Of a stretch of DNA of 64,000 nt, positions 38,431-50,659 are shown piece by piece. The stretch is from Phocoena phocoena (lineage: Eukaryota; Chordata; Mammalia; Artiodactyla; Phocoenidae). The notes beneath the pieces are model-generated. The model was not told the DNA's origin and searched no databases. It was given only the letters and a program-made list of their open reading frames with translations. Each line of letters opens with the position of its first letter. Positions within the stretch are counted from its first letter, which is position 1. The position numbers and the translations under genes are program-made. The stretch spans positions 434,001-498,000 of the forward strand of contig NW_027077396.1 in the NCBI RefSeq assembly GCF_963924675.1, written 5' to 3'.

Positions 38431-40177
38431 TTTACTAACAGTCTCCCCGCTTGGAGAGTCAGTGCCTTTAACCTCCTGTTTGGCACAGCTTGCAATTTCT
38501 GTGCAAGATGAACAGGAATAGGGAGAACCAATGAGAGACTAGCTGTAGGTGTCTGCACGGGCAAATGTAACGCTCATTTCCCACCAGGAAGAGGAATTTA
38601 CCAAAGGCTCAGCATGCCCTGCCCGAAACAGATTAGGGCCTGAAGCAATCCTGCGGTTTTGTGCCCAGTTCACAAGAAAGCGAGTTGAAGAAAGGAGCTC
38701 AGGGGCACTGTAATTCACAAACCTGCAGAGTTATAAATGACAGCTATCCTCCAAAAATATATTGAAGTAAGCCTGCGAAGGGGACTTGAAAGCGGGGCAG
38801 AATTTCAGGAAAACGATTGCAGGGGGTAGACTGGAATTGCCCTGAAAGCATAGGAAAAGAGGCAGAACGTCGACAATGATGCACTTGGCCAAAAAGGGCG
38901 TATGCGTTTTTTCCTGAATATATTCAGGAAAAAACGCATACGCCCTTTTTGGCCAACCAAGCAAGCCTGTAAAGGAAATCTGCACTACAATGAAGTCTCA
39001 CTGCCCCCCGGGCAAGAGGGCCATCTGAAAAAAGTGTAAAATCCAGAAAGGTAGGACAGGATATGGAGAACAGGGAGCCTTGTTATGCTGATTGGCAGGA
39101 TGTAAATTGCCAGCAGCCAGCCTGGAGAAGTGTATGGTGTTTCCTGAAACACATAAGAAACAAAGCAACACAGTCTATGGCACTTCCACTTATGGTCCTA
39201 TAGCTTACGGAAATTAAAATCAAAAACAGACAGCCACCCCAATATTTGGGACGGCTGTGTTCACAAGAAGCTCGTCTACAGTAACAGGTAAATATCCCAG
39301 AAAGCAAAATATGGATAAAGAAGTTGTGGCACGTACGTACAATGCAATATCACTCAGCAATGAAATCTGTGTCATCAGGCCCGTAGCGGCATAGTGAGTG
39401 GATGCAGGTACGGTGATTCTACGTGAACTACGTCACACAGAAAAAGAAACATCATAAGATATCACTAATACACGGAATGTAAACTTGACTACACATGAAC
39501 TGAATTACAAAACAGAACAGGGTCTCAAATTTAGAAAACCAACTAGTGCTTGCTTATGGGGAAAGGTGCGTTGGGGTGCTTCATAAAACCAGAGACTGAA
39601 ATTAGCACAGATAACTTTCCATAAGCCAAATATGTAATAGACAAGACCTACTCCTTGCTCAACGAAATGGACCCAACACCACATATTCAACGCCTAGGAA
39701 TATACCTGACTAGGAAGAATCTTAAAACCCATGGATATATATGTCTCCGTAAGAGAATCAAGCGTGTGTACAGCGGCATAAACGCAGCAGTGAAAATCCG
39801 ATAAATCCCATTATCAAAATAAATTTCAAAAAAAAATCATAAAGACAGTGAAATAGAGAGCAATTCTTAAATAATTCACTCAGGGCATGTGATGCAACCG
39901 GGATTTAACACATCTACACCCAGAGCTGGTTGAGACATAAGGCTGGACACTTCAGGCTGATAGCATTGGTGAGTTTCGGTGAGCAAATGCAGACCCTTTG
40001 AAGTCATACTGCATGGTACCCATTCCATGGGTCCCAACTCTCCAGGTTCAAGGGATTCTTCCTCCAGCTAAAACATGCATGGGAAACCAAGATTATCGTC
40101 CACCATGTGATTGGGAAATGATTTAAAATGCATCTCAGTTTTCGTATCCTGGTCCTCGGGTTCACCATTCCAGATGC
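38431..40177 (+). repeat. Satellite unit 23, type A
   Basis: A-type starting cagtctccccgc, a mix of A and B start states shared with unit 28. Private gattatcg lies near 40092. Confidence 0.95.
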
Positions 40178-41924
40178 TTTACTAACACTCTCCCCGCTTG
40201 GAGAGTCAGTGCCTTTAACCTCCTCTTTGGCACAGCTTGCAATTTCTGTGCAAAATGAACAGGAATAGGGAGAACCAATGAGAGACTAGCTGTAGGTGTC
40301 TGCACGGGCAAATGTAACGCTCATTTCCCACCAGGAAGAGGAATTAACCAAAGGCTCAGCGTGCCCTGCCGGAAACAGATTAGGGCCTGAAGCAATCCTG
40401 CGGTTTTGTGCCCAGCTCACAAGAAAGCGAGTTGAAGAAAGGAGCTCAGGGGCACTGTAATTCACAAACCTGCAGAGTTATAAATGACAGCTTTCCTCCA
40501 AAAATATATTGAAGTAAGCCTGCGAAGGGGACTTGAAAGCGGGGCAGAATTTCAGGAAAACGATTGCAGGGGGTAGACTGGAATTGCCCTGAAAGCATAG
40601 GAAAAGAGGCAGAACGTCGACAATGATGCACTTGGCCAAAAAGTGCGTATGTGTTTTTTCCTGAATATATTCAGGAAAAAACGCATACGCCCTTTTTGGC
40701 CAACCAAGCAAGCCTGTAAATGAAATCTGCACTACAATGAAGTCTCACTGCCCCCCTGGCAAAAGGGCCATCTGAAAAAAGTGTAAAATCCAGAAAGGTA
40801 GGACAGGATATGGAGAACAGGGAGCCTTGTTATGCTGATTGGCAGGATGTAAATTGCCAGCAGCCACCCTGGAGAAGTGTATGGTGTTTCCTGAAACACG
40901 AAAGAAACAAAGCAACACAGCCTATGGCACTTCCACTTATGGTCCTATAGCTTACGGAAATTAACATCAAAAACAGACAGCCACCCCAATATTTGAGACG
41001 GCTGTGTTCACAAGAAGCTCGTCTACAGTATCAGGTAAATATCCCAGAAAGCAAAAAATGGATAAAGAACTTGTGGCACGTACGTACAATGCAATATCAC
41101 TCAGCAATGAAATCTGTGTCATCAGGCCCGTAGCGGCATAGTGAGTGGATGCAGGTACGGTGATTCTACGTGAACTACGTCACACAGAAAAAGAAACATC
41201 ATAAGATATCACGAATACACGGAATGTATACTTGACTACACATGAACTGAATTACAAAATAGAAAAGGGTCTCAAATTTAGAAAACCAACTAGTGCTTGC
41301 TTATGGGGAAAGGTGCCTTGGGGTGCTGCATAAAACCAGAGACTGAAATTAGCACAGATAACTTTCCATAAGCCCAATATGTAATAGACAAGACCTACTC
41401 CTTGCTCAACGAAATGGACCCAACACCACATATTCAACGCCTAGGAATATACCTGACTAGGAAGAATCTTAAAACCCATGGATATATATGTCTCCGTAAG
41501 AGAATCAAGGGTGTGTACAGCGGCCGAAAGGCAGCAGTGAAAATCCGATAAATCCCATTATCAAAATAAATTTCGAAAACAAAACACAAAGACAGTGAAA
41601 TAGAGAGCAATTCTTAAATAATTCACTCAGGGCATGTGATGCAACCGGGATTGACCACATCTACACCCAGAGCTGGTTGAGACATAAGGCTGGACACTTC
41701 AGGCTGATAGCATTGGTGAGTTTCGGTGAGCAAATGCACACCCTTTGAAGTCATACTGTATGGTACCTATTCCATGGGTCCCAACTCTTCAGGTTCAAGG
41801 GATTCTTCCTCCAGCTAAAACATGCATGTGAAACCCACAGTATGGTCCACCGTGTTATGGGGAAATGATTTAAAATGCATCTCAGTTTTCGTATCCTGGT
41901 CCTCGGGTTCACCATTCCAGATGA
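40178..41924 (+). repeat. Satellite unit 24, type B (attaacc head)
   Basis: B-type with catttccc and attaacc, A-like cccgtagcgg, private attaacatc and gaatgtatac, tttcggtg in the tail and two palindrome mismatches. Confidence 0.95.
40632..40703. repeat. 72-bp palindrome, unit 24, two mismatches
   Basis: The left arm carries t at 40644 (g in intact copies) and t at 40652 (c in intact copies). The second is a CpG to TpG change that still allows a G-U pair in RNA. This is the most diverged copy of the palindrome in the window. Confidence 0.92.
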
Positions 41925-43671
41925 TTTACTAACAGTCTCCCTGCTTGGAGAGTCAGTGCCTTTAACCTCCTGTTTGGCACAGCTTGCAATTTCTGTGCAA
42001 GATGAACAGGAATAGGGAGAACCAATGAGAGACTAGCTGTAGGTGTCTGCACGGGCAAATGTAACGCTCATTTCCCACCAGGAAGAGGAATTTACCAAAG
42101 GCTCAGCATGCCCTGCCCGAAACAGATTAGGGCCTGAAGCAATCCTGCGGTTTTGTGCCCAGTTCACAAGAAAGCGAGTTGAAGAAAGGAGCTCAGGGGC
42201 ACTGTAATTCACAAACCTGCAGAGTTATAAATGACAGCTATCCTCCAAAAATATATTGAAGTAAGCCTGCGAAGGGGACTTGAAAGCGGGGCAGAATTTC
42301 AGGAAAACCATTGCAGGGGGTAGACTGGAATTGCCCTGAAAGCATAGGAAAAGAGGCAGAACGTCGACAATGATGCACTTGGCCAAAAAGGGCGTATGCG
42401 TTTTTTCCTGAATATATTCAGGAAAAAATGCATACGCCCTTTTTGGCCAACCAAGCAAGCCTGTAAAGGAAATCTGCACTACAATGAAGTCTCACTGCCC
42501 CCCGGGCAAGAGGGCCATCTGAAAAAAGTGTAAAATCCAGAAAGGTAGGACAGGATATGGAGAACAGGGAGCCTTGTTATGCTGATTGGCAGGATGTAAA
42601 TTGCCAGCAGCCAGCCTGGAGAAGTGTATGGTGTTTCCTGAAACACATAAGAAACAAAGCAACACAGTCTATGGCACTTCCACTTATGGTCCTATAGCTT
42701 ACGGAAATTAAAATCAAAAACAGACAGCCACCCCAATATTTGGGACGGCTGTGTTCACAAGAAGCTCGTCTACAGTAACAGGTAAATATCCCAGAAAGCA
42801 AAATATGGATAAAGAAGTTGTGGCACGTACGTACAATGCAATATCACTCAGCAATGAAATCTGTGTCATCAGGCCCGTAGCGGCATAGTGAGTGGATGCA
42901 GGTACGGTGATTCTACGTGAACTACGTCACACAGAAAAAGAAACATCATAAGATATCACTAATACACGGAATGTAAACTTGACTACACATGAACTGAATT
43001 ACAAAACAGAACAGGGTCTCAAATTTAGAAAACCAACTAGTGCTTGCTTATGGGGAAAGGTGCCTTGGGGTGCTTCATAAAACCAGAGACTGAAATTAGC
43101 ACAGATAACTTTCCATAAGCCAAATATGTAATAGAGAAGACCTACTCCTTGCTCAACGAAATGGACCCAACACCACATATTCAACGCCTAGGAATATACC
43201 TGACTAGGAAGAATCTTAAAACCCATGGATATATATGTCTCCGTAAGAGAATCAAGGGTGTGTACAGCGGCCGAAAGGCAGCAGTGAAAATCCGATAAAT
43301 CCCATTATCAAAATAAATTTCGAAAACAAAACACAAAGACAGTGAAATAGAGAGCAATTCTTAAATAATTCACTCAGGGCATGTGATGCAACCGGGATTG
43401 ACCACATCTACACCCAGAGCTGGTTGAGACATAAGGCTGGACACTTCAGGCTGATAGCATTGGTGAGTTTAGGTGAGCAAATGCACACCCTTTGAAGTCA
43501 TACTGTATGGTACCTATTCCATGGGTCCCAACTCTTCAGGTTCAAGGGATTCTTCCTCCAGCTAAAACATGCATGTGAAACCCACAGTATGGTCCACCGT
43601 GTTATGGGGAAATGATTTAAAATGCATCTCAGTTTTCGTATCCTGGTCCTCGGGTTCACCATTCCAGATGA
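41925..43671 (+). repeat. Satellite unit 25, A/B hybrid
   Basis: A-type up to gccaaatatg (43122), then B-type from aatcaaggg (43257). The single B state gccttgg at 43064 lies in the A part. Private aaaaccattg near 42308 is shared with unit 26, and tagagaag lies near 43134. One palindrome mismatch. Confidence 0.93.
42379..42450. repeat. 72-bp palindrome, unit 25, one mismatch
   Basis: The right arm has t at 42429 where intact copies have c (aaatgcatac for aaacgcatac). This is a CpG to TpG transition that leaves a G-T pair with 42400. Confidence 0.92.
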
Positions 43672-45418
43672 TTTACTAACAGTCTCCCTGCTTGGAGAGT
43701 CAGTGCCTTTAACCTCCTCTTTGGCACAGCTTGCAATTTCTGTGCAAGATGAACAGGAATAGGGAGAACCAATGAGAGACTAGCTGTAGGTGTCTGCACG
43801 GGCAAATGTAACGCTCATTTCCCACCAGGAAGAGGAATTTACCAAAGGCTCAGCATGCCCTGCCCGAAACAGATTAGGGCCTGAAGCAATCCTGCGGTTT
43901 TGTGCCCAGTTCACAAGAAAGCGAGTTGAAGAAAGGAGCTCAGGGGCACTGTAATTCACAAACCTGCAGAGTTATAAATGACAGCTATCCTCCAAAAATA
44001 TATTGAAGTAAGCCTGCGAAGGGGACTTGAAAGCGGGGCAGAATTTCTGGAAAACCATTGCAGGGGGTAGACTGGAATTGCCCTGAAAGCATAGGAAAAG
44101 AGGCAGAACGTCGACAATGATGCACTTGGCCAAAAAGGGCGTATGCGTTTTTTCCTGAATATATTCAGGAAAAAACGCATACGCCCTTTTTGGCCAACCA
44201 AGCAAGCCTGTAAAGGAAATCTGCACTACAATGAAGTCTCACTGCCCCCCGGGCAAGAGGGCCATCTGAAAAAAGTGTAAAATCCAGAAAGGTAGGACAG
44301 GATATGGAGAACAGGGAGCCTTGTTATGCTGATTGGCAGGATGTAAATTGCCAGCAGCCAGCCTGGAGAAGTGTATGGTGTTTCCTGAAACACATAAGAA
44401 ACAAAGCAACACAGTCTATGGCACTTCCACTTATGGTCCTATAGCTTACGGAAATTAAAATCAAAAACAGACAGCCACCCCAATATTTGGGACGGCTGTG
44501 TTCACAAGAAGCTCGTCTACAGTAACAGGTAAATATCCCAGAAAGCAAAATATGGATAAAGAAGTTGTGGCACGTACGTACAATGCAATATCACTCAGCA
44601 ATGAAATCTGTGTCATCAGGCCCGTAGCGGCATAGTGAGTGGATGCAGGTACGGTGATTCTACGTGAACTACGTCACACAGAAAAAGAAACATCATAAGA
44701 TATCACTAATACACGGAATGTAAACTTGACTACACATGAACTGAATTACAAAACAGAACAGGGTCTCAAATTTAGAAAACCAACTAGTGCTTGCTTATGG
44801 GGAAAGGTGCGTTGGGGTGCTTCATAAAACCAGAGACTGAAATTAGCACAGATAACTTTCCATAAGCCAAATATGTAATAGACAAGACCTACTCCTTGCT
44901 CAACGAAATGGACCCAACACCACATATTCAACGCCTAGGAATATACCTGACTAGGAAGAATCTTAAAACCCATGGATATATATGTCTCCGTAAGAGAATC
45001 AAGCGTGTGTACAGCGGCATAAACGCAGCAGTGAAAATCCGATAAATCCCATTATCAAAATAAATTTCAAAAAAAAATCATAAAGACAGTGAAATAGAGA
45101 GCAATTCTTAAATAATTCACTCAGGGCATGTGATGCAACCGGGATTTAACACATCTACACCCAGAGCTGGTTGAGACATAAGGCTGGACACTTCAGGCTG
45201 ATAGCATTGGTGAGTTTCGGTGAGCAAATGCACACACTTTGAAGTCATACTGCATGGTACCCATTCCATGGGTCCCAACTCTCCAGGTTCAAGGGATTCT
45301 ACCTCCAGCTAAAACATGCATGGGAAACCAAGAGTATCGTCCACCATGTGATTGGGAAATGATTTAAAATGCATCTCAGTTTTCGTATCCTGGTCCTCGG
45401 GTTCACCATTCCAGATGC
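43672..45418 (+). repeat. Satellite unit 26, type A
   Basis: A-type with aatttctgg (as units 1, 3, 37), aaaaccattg (as unit 25) and B-like cctcctcttt in the head. The tail has private cacacacttt and gattctacc. Confidence 0.95.
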
Positions 45419-47165
45419 TTTACTAACACTCTCCCCACTTGGAGAGTCAGTGCCTTTAACCTCCTCTTTGGCACAGCTTGCAATTTCTGTGCAAAATGAA
45501 CAGGAATAGGGAGAACCAATGAGAGACTAGCTGTAGGTGTCTGCACGGGCAAATGTAACGCTCATTGCCCAACAGGAAGAGGAATTAAACAAAGGCTCAG
45601 TGTGCCCTGCTGGAAACAGATTAGGGCCTGAAGCAATCCTGCGGTTTTGTGCCCAGCTCACAAGAAAGCGAGTTGAAGAAAGGAGCTCAGGGGCACTGTA
45701 ATTCACAAACCTGCAGAGTTATAAATGACAGCTTTCCTCCAAAAATATATTGAAGTAAGCCTGCGAAGGGGACTTGAAAGCGGGGCAGAATTTCAGGAAA
45801 ACGATTGCAGGGGGTAGACTGGAATTGCCCTGAAAGCATAGGAAAAGAGGCAGAACGTCGACAATGATGCACTTGGCCAAAAAGGGCGTATGCGTTTTTT
45901 CCTGAATATATTCAGGAAAAAACGCATACGCCCTTTTTGGCCAACCAAGCAAGCCTGTAAATGAAATCTGCACTACAATGAAGTCTCACTGCCCCCCTGG
46001 CAAAAGGGCCATCTGAAAAAAGTGTAATATCCAGAAAGGTAGGTCAGGATATGGAGATCAGGGAGCCTTGTTATGCTGATTGGCAGGATGTAAATTGCCA
46101 GCAGCCACCCTGGAGAAGTGTATGGTGTTTCCTGAAACACGAAAGAAACAAAGCAACACAGCCTATGGCACTTCCACTTATGGTCCTATAGCTTACGGAA
46201 ATTAAAATCAAAAACAGACAGCCACCCCAATATTTGAGACGGCTGTGTTCACAAGAAGCTCGTCTACAGTATCAGGTAAATATCCCAGAAAGCAAAAAAT
46301 GGATAAAGAACTTGTGGCACGTACGTACAATGCAATATCACTCAGCAATGAAATCTGTGTCATCAGGCCCATAGCGGCATAGTGAGTGGATGCAGGTACG
46401 GTGATTCTACGTGAACTACGTCACACAGAAAAAGAAACATCATAAGATATCACGAATACACGGAATGTAAACTTGACTACACATGAACTGAATTACAAAA
46501 TAGAAAAGGGTCTCAAATTTAGAAAACCAACTAGTGCTTGCTTATGGGGAAAGGTGCCTTGGGGTGCTGCATAAAACCAGAGACTGAAATTAGCACAGAT
46601 AACTTTCCATAAGCCCAATATGTAATAGACAAGACCTACTCCTTGCTCAACGAAATGGACCCAACACCACATATTCAACGCCTAGGAATATACCTGACTA
46701 GGAAGAATCTTAAAACCCATGGATATATATGTCTCCGTAAGAGAATCAAGGGTGTGTACAGCGGCCGAAAGGCAGCAGTGAAAATCCGATAAATCCCATT
46801 ATCAAAATAAATTTCGAAAACAAAACACAAAGACAGTGAAATAGAGAGCAATTCTTAAATAATTCACTCAGGGCATGTGATGCAACCGGGATTGACCACA
46901 TCTACACCCAGAGCTGGTTGAGACATAAGGCTGGACACTTCAGGCTGATAGCATTGGTGAGTTTCGGTGAGCAAATGCACACCCTTTGAAGTCATACTGT
47001 ATGGTACCTATTCCATGGGTCCCAACTCTTCAGGTTCAAGGGATTCTTCCTCCAGCTAAAACATGCATGTGAAACCCACAGTATGGTCCACCGTGTTATG
47101 GGGAAATGATTTAAAATGCATCTCAGTTTTCGTATCCTGGTCCTCGGGTTCACCATTCCAGATGA
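45419..47165 (+). repeat. Satellite unit 27, type B
   Basis: B-type with ccccacttgg (as unit 8), three private changes near 46027-46057 (gtaatatcc, aggtcagg, gagatcag) and tttcggtg in the tail. Confidence 0.95.
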
Positions 47166-48912
47166 TTTACTAACAGTCTCCCCGCTTGGAGAGTCAGTGC
47201 CTTTAACCTCCTGTTTGGCACAGCTTGCAATTTCTGTGCAAGATGAACAGGAATAGGGAGAACCAATGAGAGACTAGCTGTAGGTGTCTGCACGGGCAAA
47301 TGTAACGCTCATTTCCCACCAGGAAGAGGAATTTACCAAAGGCTCAGCATGCCCTGCCCGAAACAGATTAGGGCCTGAAGCAATCCTGCGGTTTTGTGCC
47401 CAGTTCACAAGAAAGCGAGTTGAAGAAAGGAGCTCAGGGGCACTGTAATTCACAAACCTGCAGAGTTATAAATGACAGCTATCCTCCAAAAATATATTGA
47501 AGTAAGCCTGCGAAGGGGACTTGAAAGCGGGGCAGAATTTCAGGAAAACGATTGCAGGGGGTAGACTGGAATTGCCCTGAAAGCATAGGAAAAGAGGCAG
47601 AACGTCGACAATGATGCACTTGGCCAAAAAGGGCGTATGCGTTTTTTCCTGAATATATTCAGGAAAAAACGCATACGCCCTTTTTGGCCAACCAAGCAAG
47701 CCTGTAAAGGAAATCTGCACTACAATGAAGTCTCACTGCCCCCCGGGCAAGAGGGCCATCTGAAAAAAGTGTAAAATCCAGAAAGGTAGGACAGGATATG
47801 GAGAACAGGGAGCCTTGTTATGCTGATTGGCAGGATGTAAATTGCCAGCAGCCAGCCTGGAGAAGTGTATGGTGTTTCCTGAAACACGAAAGAAACAAAG
47901 CAACACAGCCTATGGCACTTCCACTTATGGTCCTATAGCTTACGGAAATTAAAATCAAAAACAGACAGCCACCCCAATATTTGAGACGGCTGTGTTCACA
48001 AGAAGCTCGTCTACAGTATCAGGTAAATATCCCAGAAAGCAAAAAATGGATAAAGAACTTGTGGCACGTACGTACAATGCAATATCACTCAGCAATGAAA
48101 TCTGTGTCATCAGGCCCATAGCGGCATAGTGAGTGGATGCAGGTACGGTGATTCTACGTGAACTACGTCACACAGAAAAAGAAACATCATAAGATATCAC
48201 GAATACACGGAATGTAAACTTGACTACACATGAACTGAATTACAAAATAGAAAAGGGTCTCAAATTTAGAAAACCAACTAGTGCTTGCTTATGGGGAAAG
48301 GTGCCTTGGGGTGCTGCATAAAACCAGAGACTGAAATTAGCACAGATAACTTTCCATAAGCCCAATATGTAATAGACAAGACCTACTCCTTGCTCAACGA
48401 AATGGACCCAACACCACATATTCAACGCCTAGGAATATACCTGACTAGGAAGAATCTTAAAACCCATGGATATATATGTCTCCGTAAGAGAATCAAGGGT
48501 GTGTACAGCGGCCGAAAGGCAGCAGTGAAAATCCGATAAATCCCATTATCAAAATAAATTTCGAAAACAAAACACAAAGACAGTGAAATAGAGAGCAATT
48601 CTTAAATAATTCACTCAGGGCATGTGATGCAACCGGGATTGACCACATCTACACCCAGAGCTGGTTGAGACATAAGGCTGGACACTTCAGGCTGATAGCA
48701 TTGGTGAGTTTCGGTGAGCAAATGCACACCCTTTGAAGTCATACTGTATGGTACCTATTCCATGGGTCCCAACTCTTCAGGTTCAAGGGATTCTTCCTCC
48801 AGCTAAAACATGCATGTGAAACCCACAGTATGGTCCACCGTGTTATGGGGAAATGATTTAAAATGCATCTCAGTTTTCGTATCCTGGTCCTCGGGTTCAC
48901 CATTCCAGATGA
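47166..48912 (+). repeat. Satellite unit 28, A/B hybrid
   Basis: A-type through cagccagcctgg (47855), then B-type from cacgaaag (47887) onward, so the switch is within about 32 bases inside the L1 part. It is followed by an A unit. Confidence 0.94.
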
Positions 48913-50659
48913 TTTACTAACAGTCTCCCTGCTTGGAGAGTCAGTGCCTTTAACCTCCTGTTTGGCACAGCTTGCAATTTCTGTGCAAGATGAACAGGAA
49001 TAGGGAGAACCAATGAGAGACTAGCTGTAGGTGTCTGCACGGGCAAATGTAACGCTCATTTCCCACCAGGAAGAGGAATTTACCAAAGGCTCAGCATGCC
49101 CTGCCCGAAACAGATTAGGGCCTGAAGCAATCCTGCGGTTTTGTGCCCAGTTCACAAGAAAGCGAGTTGAAGAAAGGAGCTCAGGGGCACTGTAATTCAC
49201 AAACCTGCAGAGTTATAAATGACAGCTATCCTCCAAAAATATATTGAAGTAAGCCTGCGAAGGGGACTTGAAAGCGGGGCAGAATTTCAGGAAAACGATT
49301 GCAGGGGGTAGACTGGAATTGCCCTGAAAGCATAGGAAAAGAGGCAGAACGTCGACAATGATGCACTTGGCCAAAAAGGGCGTATGCGTTTTTTCCTGAA
49401 TATATTCAGGAAAAAACGCATACGCCCTTTTTGGCCAACCAAGCAAGCCTGTAAAGGAAATCTGCACTACAATGAAGTCTCATTGCCCCCCGGGCAAGAG
49501 GGCCATCTGAAAAAAGTGTAAAATCCAGAAAGGTAGGACAGGATATGGAGAACAGGGAGCCTTGTTATGCTGATTGGCAGGATGTAAATTGCCAGCAGCC
49601 AGCCTGGAGAAGTGTATGGTGTTTCCTGAAACACATAAGAAACAAAGCAACACAGTCTATGGCACTTCCACTTATGGTCCTATAGCTTACGGAAATTAAA
49701 ATCAAAAACAGACAGCCACCCCAATATTTGGGACGGCTGTGTTCACAAGAAGCTCGTCTACAGTAACAGGTAAATATCCCAGAAAGCAAAATATGGATAA
49801 AGAAGTTGTGGCACGTACGTACAATGCAATATCACTCAGCAATGAAATCTGTGTCATCAGGCCCGTAGCGGCATAGTGAGTGGATGCAGGTACGGTGATT
49901 CTACGTGAACTACGTCACACAGAAAAAGAAACATCATAAGATATCACTAATACACGGAATGTAAACTTGACTACACATGAACTGAATTACAAAACAGAAC
50001 AGGGTCTCAAATTTAGAAAACCAACTAGTGCTTGCTTATGGGGAAAGGTGCGTTGGGGTGCTTCATAAAACCAGAGACTGAAATTAGCACAGATAACTTT
50101 CCATAAGCCAAATATGTAATAGACAAGACCTACTCCTTGCTCAACGAAATGGACCCAACACCACATATTCAACGCCTAGGAATATACCTGACTAGGAAGA
50201 ATCTTAAAACCCATGGATATATATGTCTCCGTAAGAGAATCAAGCGTGTGTACAGCGGCATAAACGCAGCAGTGAAAATCCGATAAATCCCATTATCAAA
50301 ATAAATTTCAAAAAAAAATCATAAAGACAGTGAAATAGAGAGCAATTCTTAAATAATTCACTCAGGGCATGTGATGCAACCGGGATTTAACACATCTACA
50401 CCCAGAGCTGGTTGAGACATAAGGCTGGACACTTCAGGCTGATAGCATTGGTGAGTTTCGGTGAGCAAATGCAGACCCTTTGAAGTCATACTGCATGGTA
50501 CCCATTCCATGGGTCCCAACTCTCCAGGTTCAAGGGATTCTTCTTCCAGCTAAAACATGCATGGGAAACCAAGAGTATCGTCCACCATGTGATTGGGAAA
50601 TGATTTAAAATGCATCTCAGTTTTCGTATCCTGGTCCTCGGGTTCACCATTCCAGATGC
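48913..50659 (+). repeat. Satellite unit 29, type A
   Basis: A-type with ctcattgcccc (49481), shared with units 31 and 35, and gattcttcttcc near 50540. Confidence 0.95.
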
